This document shows, one piece after another, positions 14,223 to 14,278 of a DNA stretch of 14,278 nt. The translations under genes and the position numbers were made by a program. The notes below the pieces were generated by a model that was not told the origin of the DNA, ran no database searches, and saw nothing but the letters and a program-made list of their open reading frames with translations. Source of the stretch: an uncultured Lachnospiraceae bacterium (lineage in GTDB: Bacteria; Bacillota; Clostridia; Lachnospirales; Lachnospiraceae); the NCBI GenBank assembly GCA_947177925.1, contig CAMWWJ010000049.1, positions 1-14,278 of the forward strand, written 5' to 3'. How positions within the stretch are numbered: position 1 is the first letter of the stretch; every line of letters begins with the position of its first letter.

Positions 14223-14253
14223 GTTTACATAAAAGAGAAAGGAGACAAATTCA

Positions 14254-14278
14254 ATGAGAATGAAAAAAACAATATGGA
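14254..14278 (+). CDS. Start of an unidentified gene (runs off the window)
   Basis: The ATG at 14254 is preceded by AAAGGAG (14238-14244) with 9 bp spacing and by a good promoter. Only eight codons are visible (MRMKKTIW). The basic start followed by an aromatic residue would suit a signal peptide or membrane helix, but the product cannot be identified. Confidence 0.6.

Larger units (their letters stand above)
14107..14236 (+). repeat. Paired 13-bp direct repeat flanking the promoter and leader
   Basis: TTTACATAAAAGA occurs exactly at 14107-14119 and again at 14224-14236, 117 bp apart. One copy is upstream of the extended -10 and one just before the ribosome site of the partial gene. It could be a regulator site or chance in AT-rich DNA. 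Confidence 0.6.

Noticed and set aside
1..14278. Search for tRNA, rRNA, riboswitch, insertion sequence or phage genes
   Set aside because: Nothing recognisable. All gaps are under 300 bp and hold only terminators, promoters and short repeats.

Overview
This window looks like chromosomal DNA of a Gram-positive, starch-degrading gut-type Firmicute, most likely a Lachnospiraceae member near Roseburia, Eubacterium or Blautia. That placement is an inference. It rests on moderate GC, AGGAG-type ribosome binding sites, TATAAT promoters, U-tailed terminators, large secreted proteins with lysine-rich Big_2 or FN3 tails, and VSGND pentapeptide linkers. No RNA gene, CRISPR array, insertion sequence or phage gene was seen.

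Left block (1-6126, all +). Four tightly packed genes end at a strong intrinsic terminator: the C-terminal part of a polytopic membrane protein of unknown function, a GT4 glycosyltransferase, a secreted and C-terminally membrane-anchored type I pullulanase, and a GT8 glycosyltransferase. The GT8 start lies inside the pullulanase 3' end. A starch-debranching enzyme co-transcribed with surface-glycan glycosyltransferases is an unusual mix.

Central block (6204-12925, +). A sigma-A-like promoter drives a 662-aa secreted non-catalytic protein. It carries a duplicated, probably starch-binding module, an X25/CBM20-like domain, two Flg_new (InlB B-like) repeats and an FN3 domain. A hairpin terminator and a 1485-aa secreted multimodular GH13 alpha-amylase follow. 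No promoter is evident between the two genes, so the amylase is probably made by read-through, giving more binding protein than enzyme. A bidirectional terminator closes the block.

Right block (12946-14278). A minus-strand gene encodes a membrane-anchored DUF5050-like seven-repeat (beta-propeller-like) protein. Divergent from it, an extended -10 promoter and a leader with two inverted repeats precede the first codons of a further gene that runs off the window.

Taken together, the secreted amylase opens starch at the cell surface, the binding protein would hold the substrate nearby, and the membrane-bound pullulanase removes alpha-1,6 branches. No sugar transporter is in the window. None of the secreted proteins has an LPXTG sortase signal, so surface retention must use a C-terminal transmembrane helix (pullulanase) or, by inference, basic Big_2/FN3 tails.
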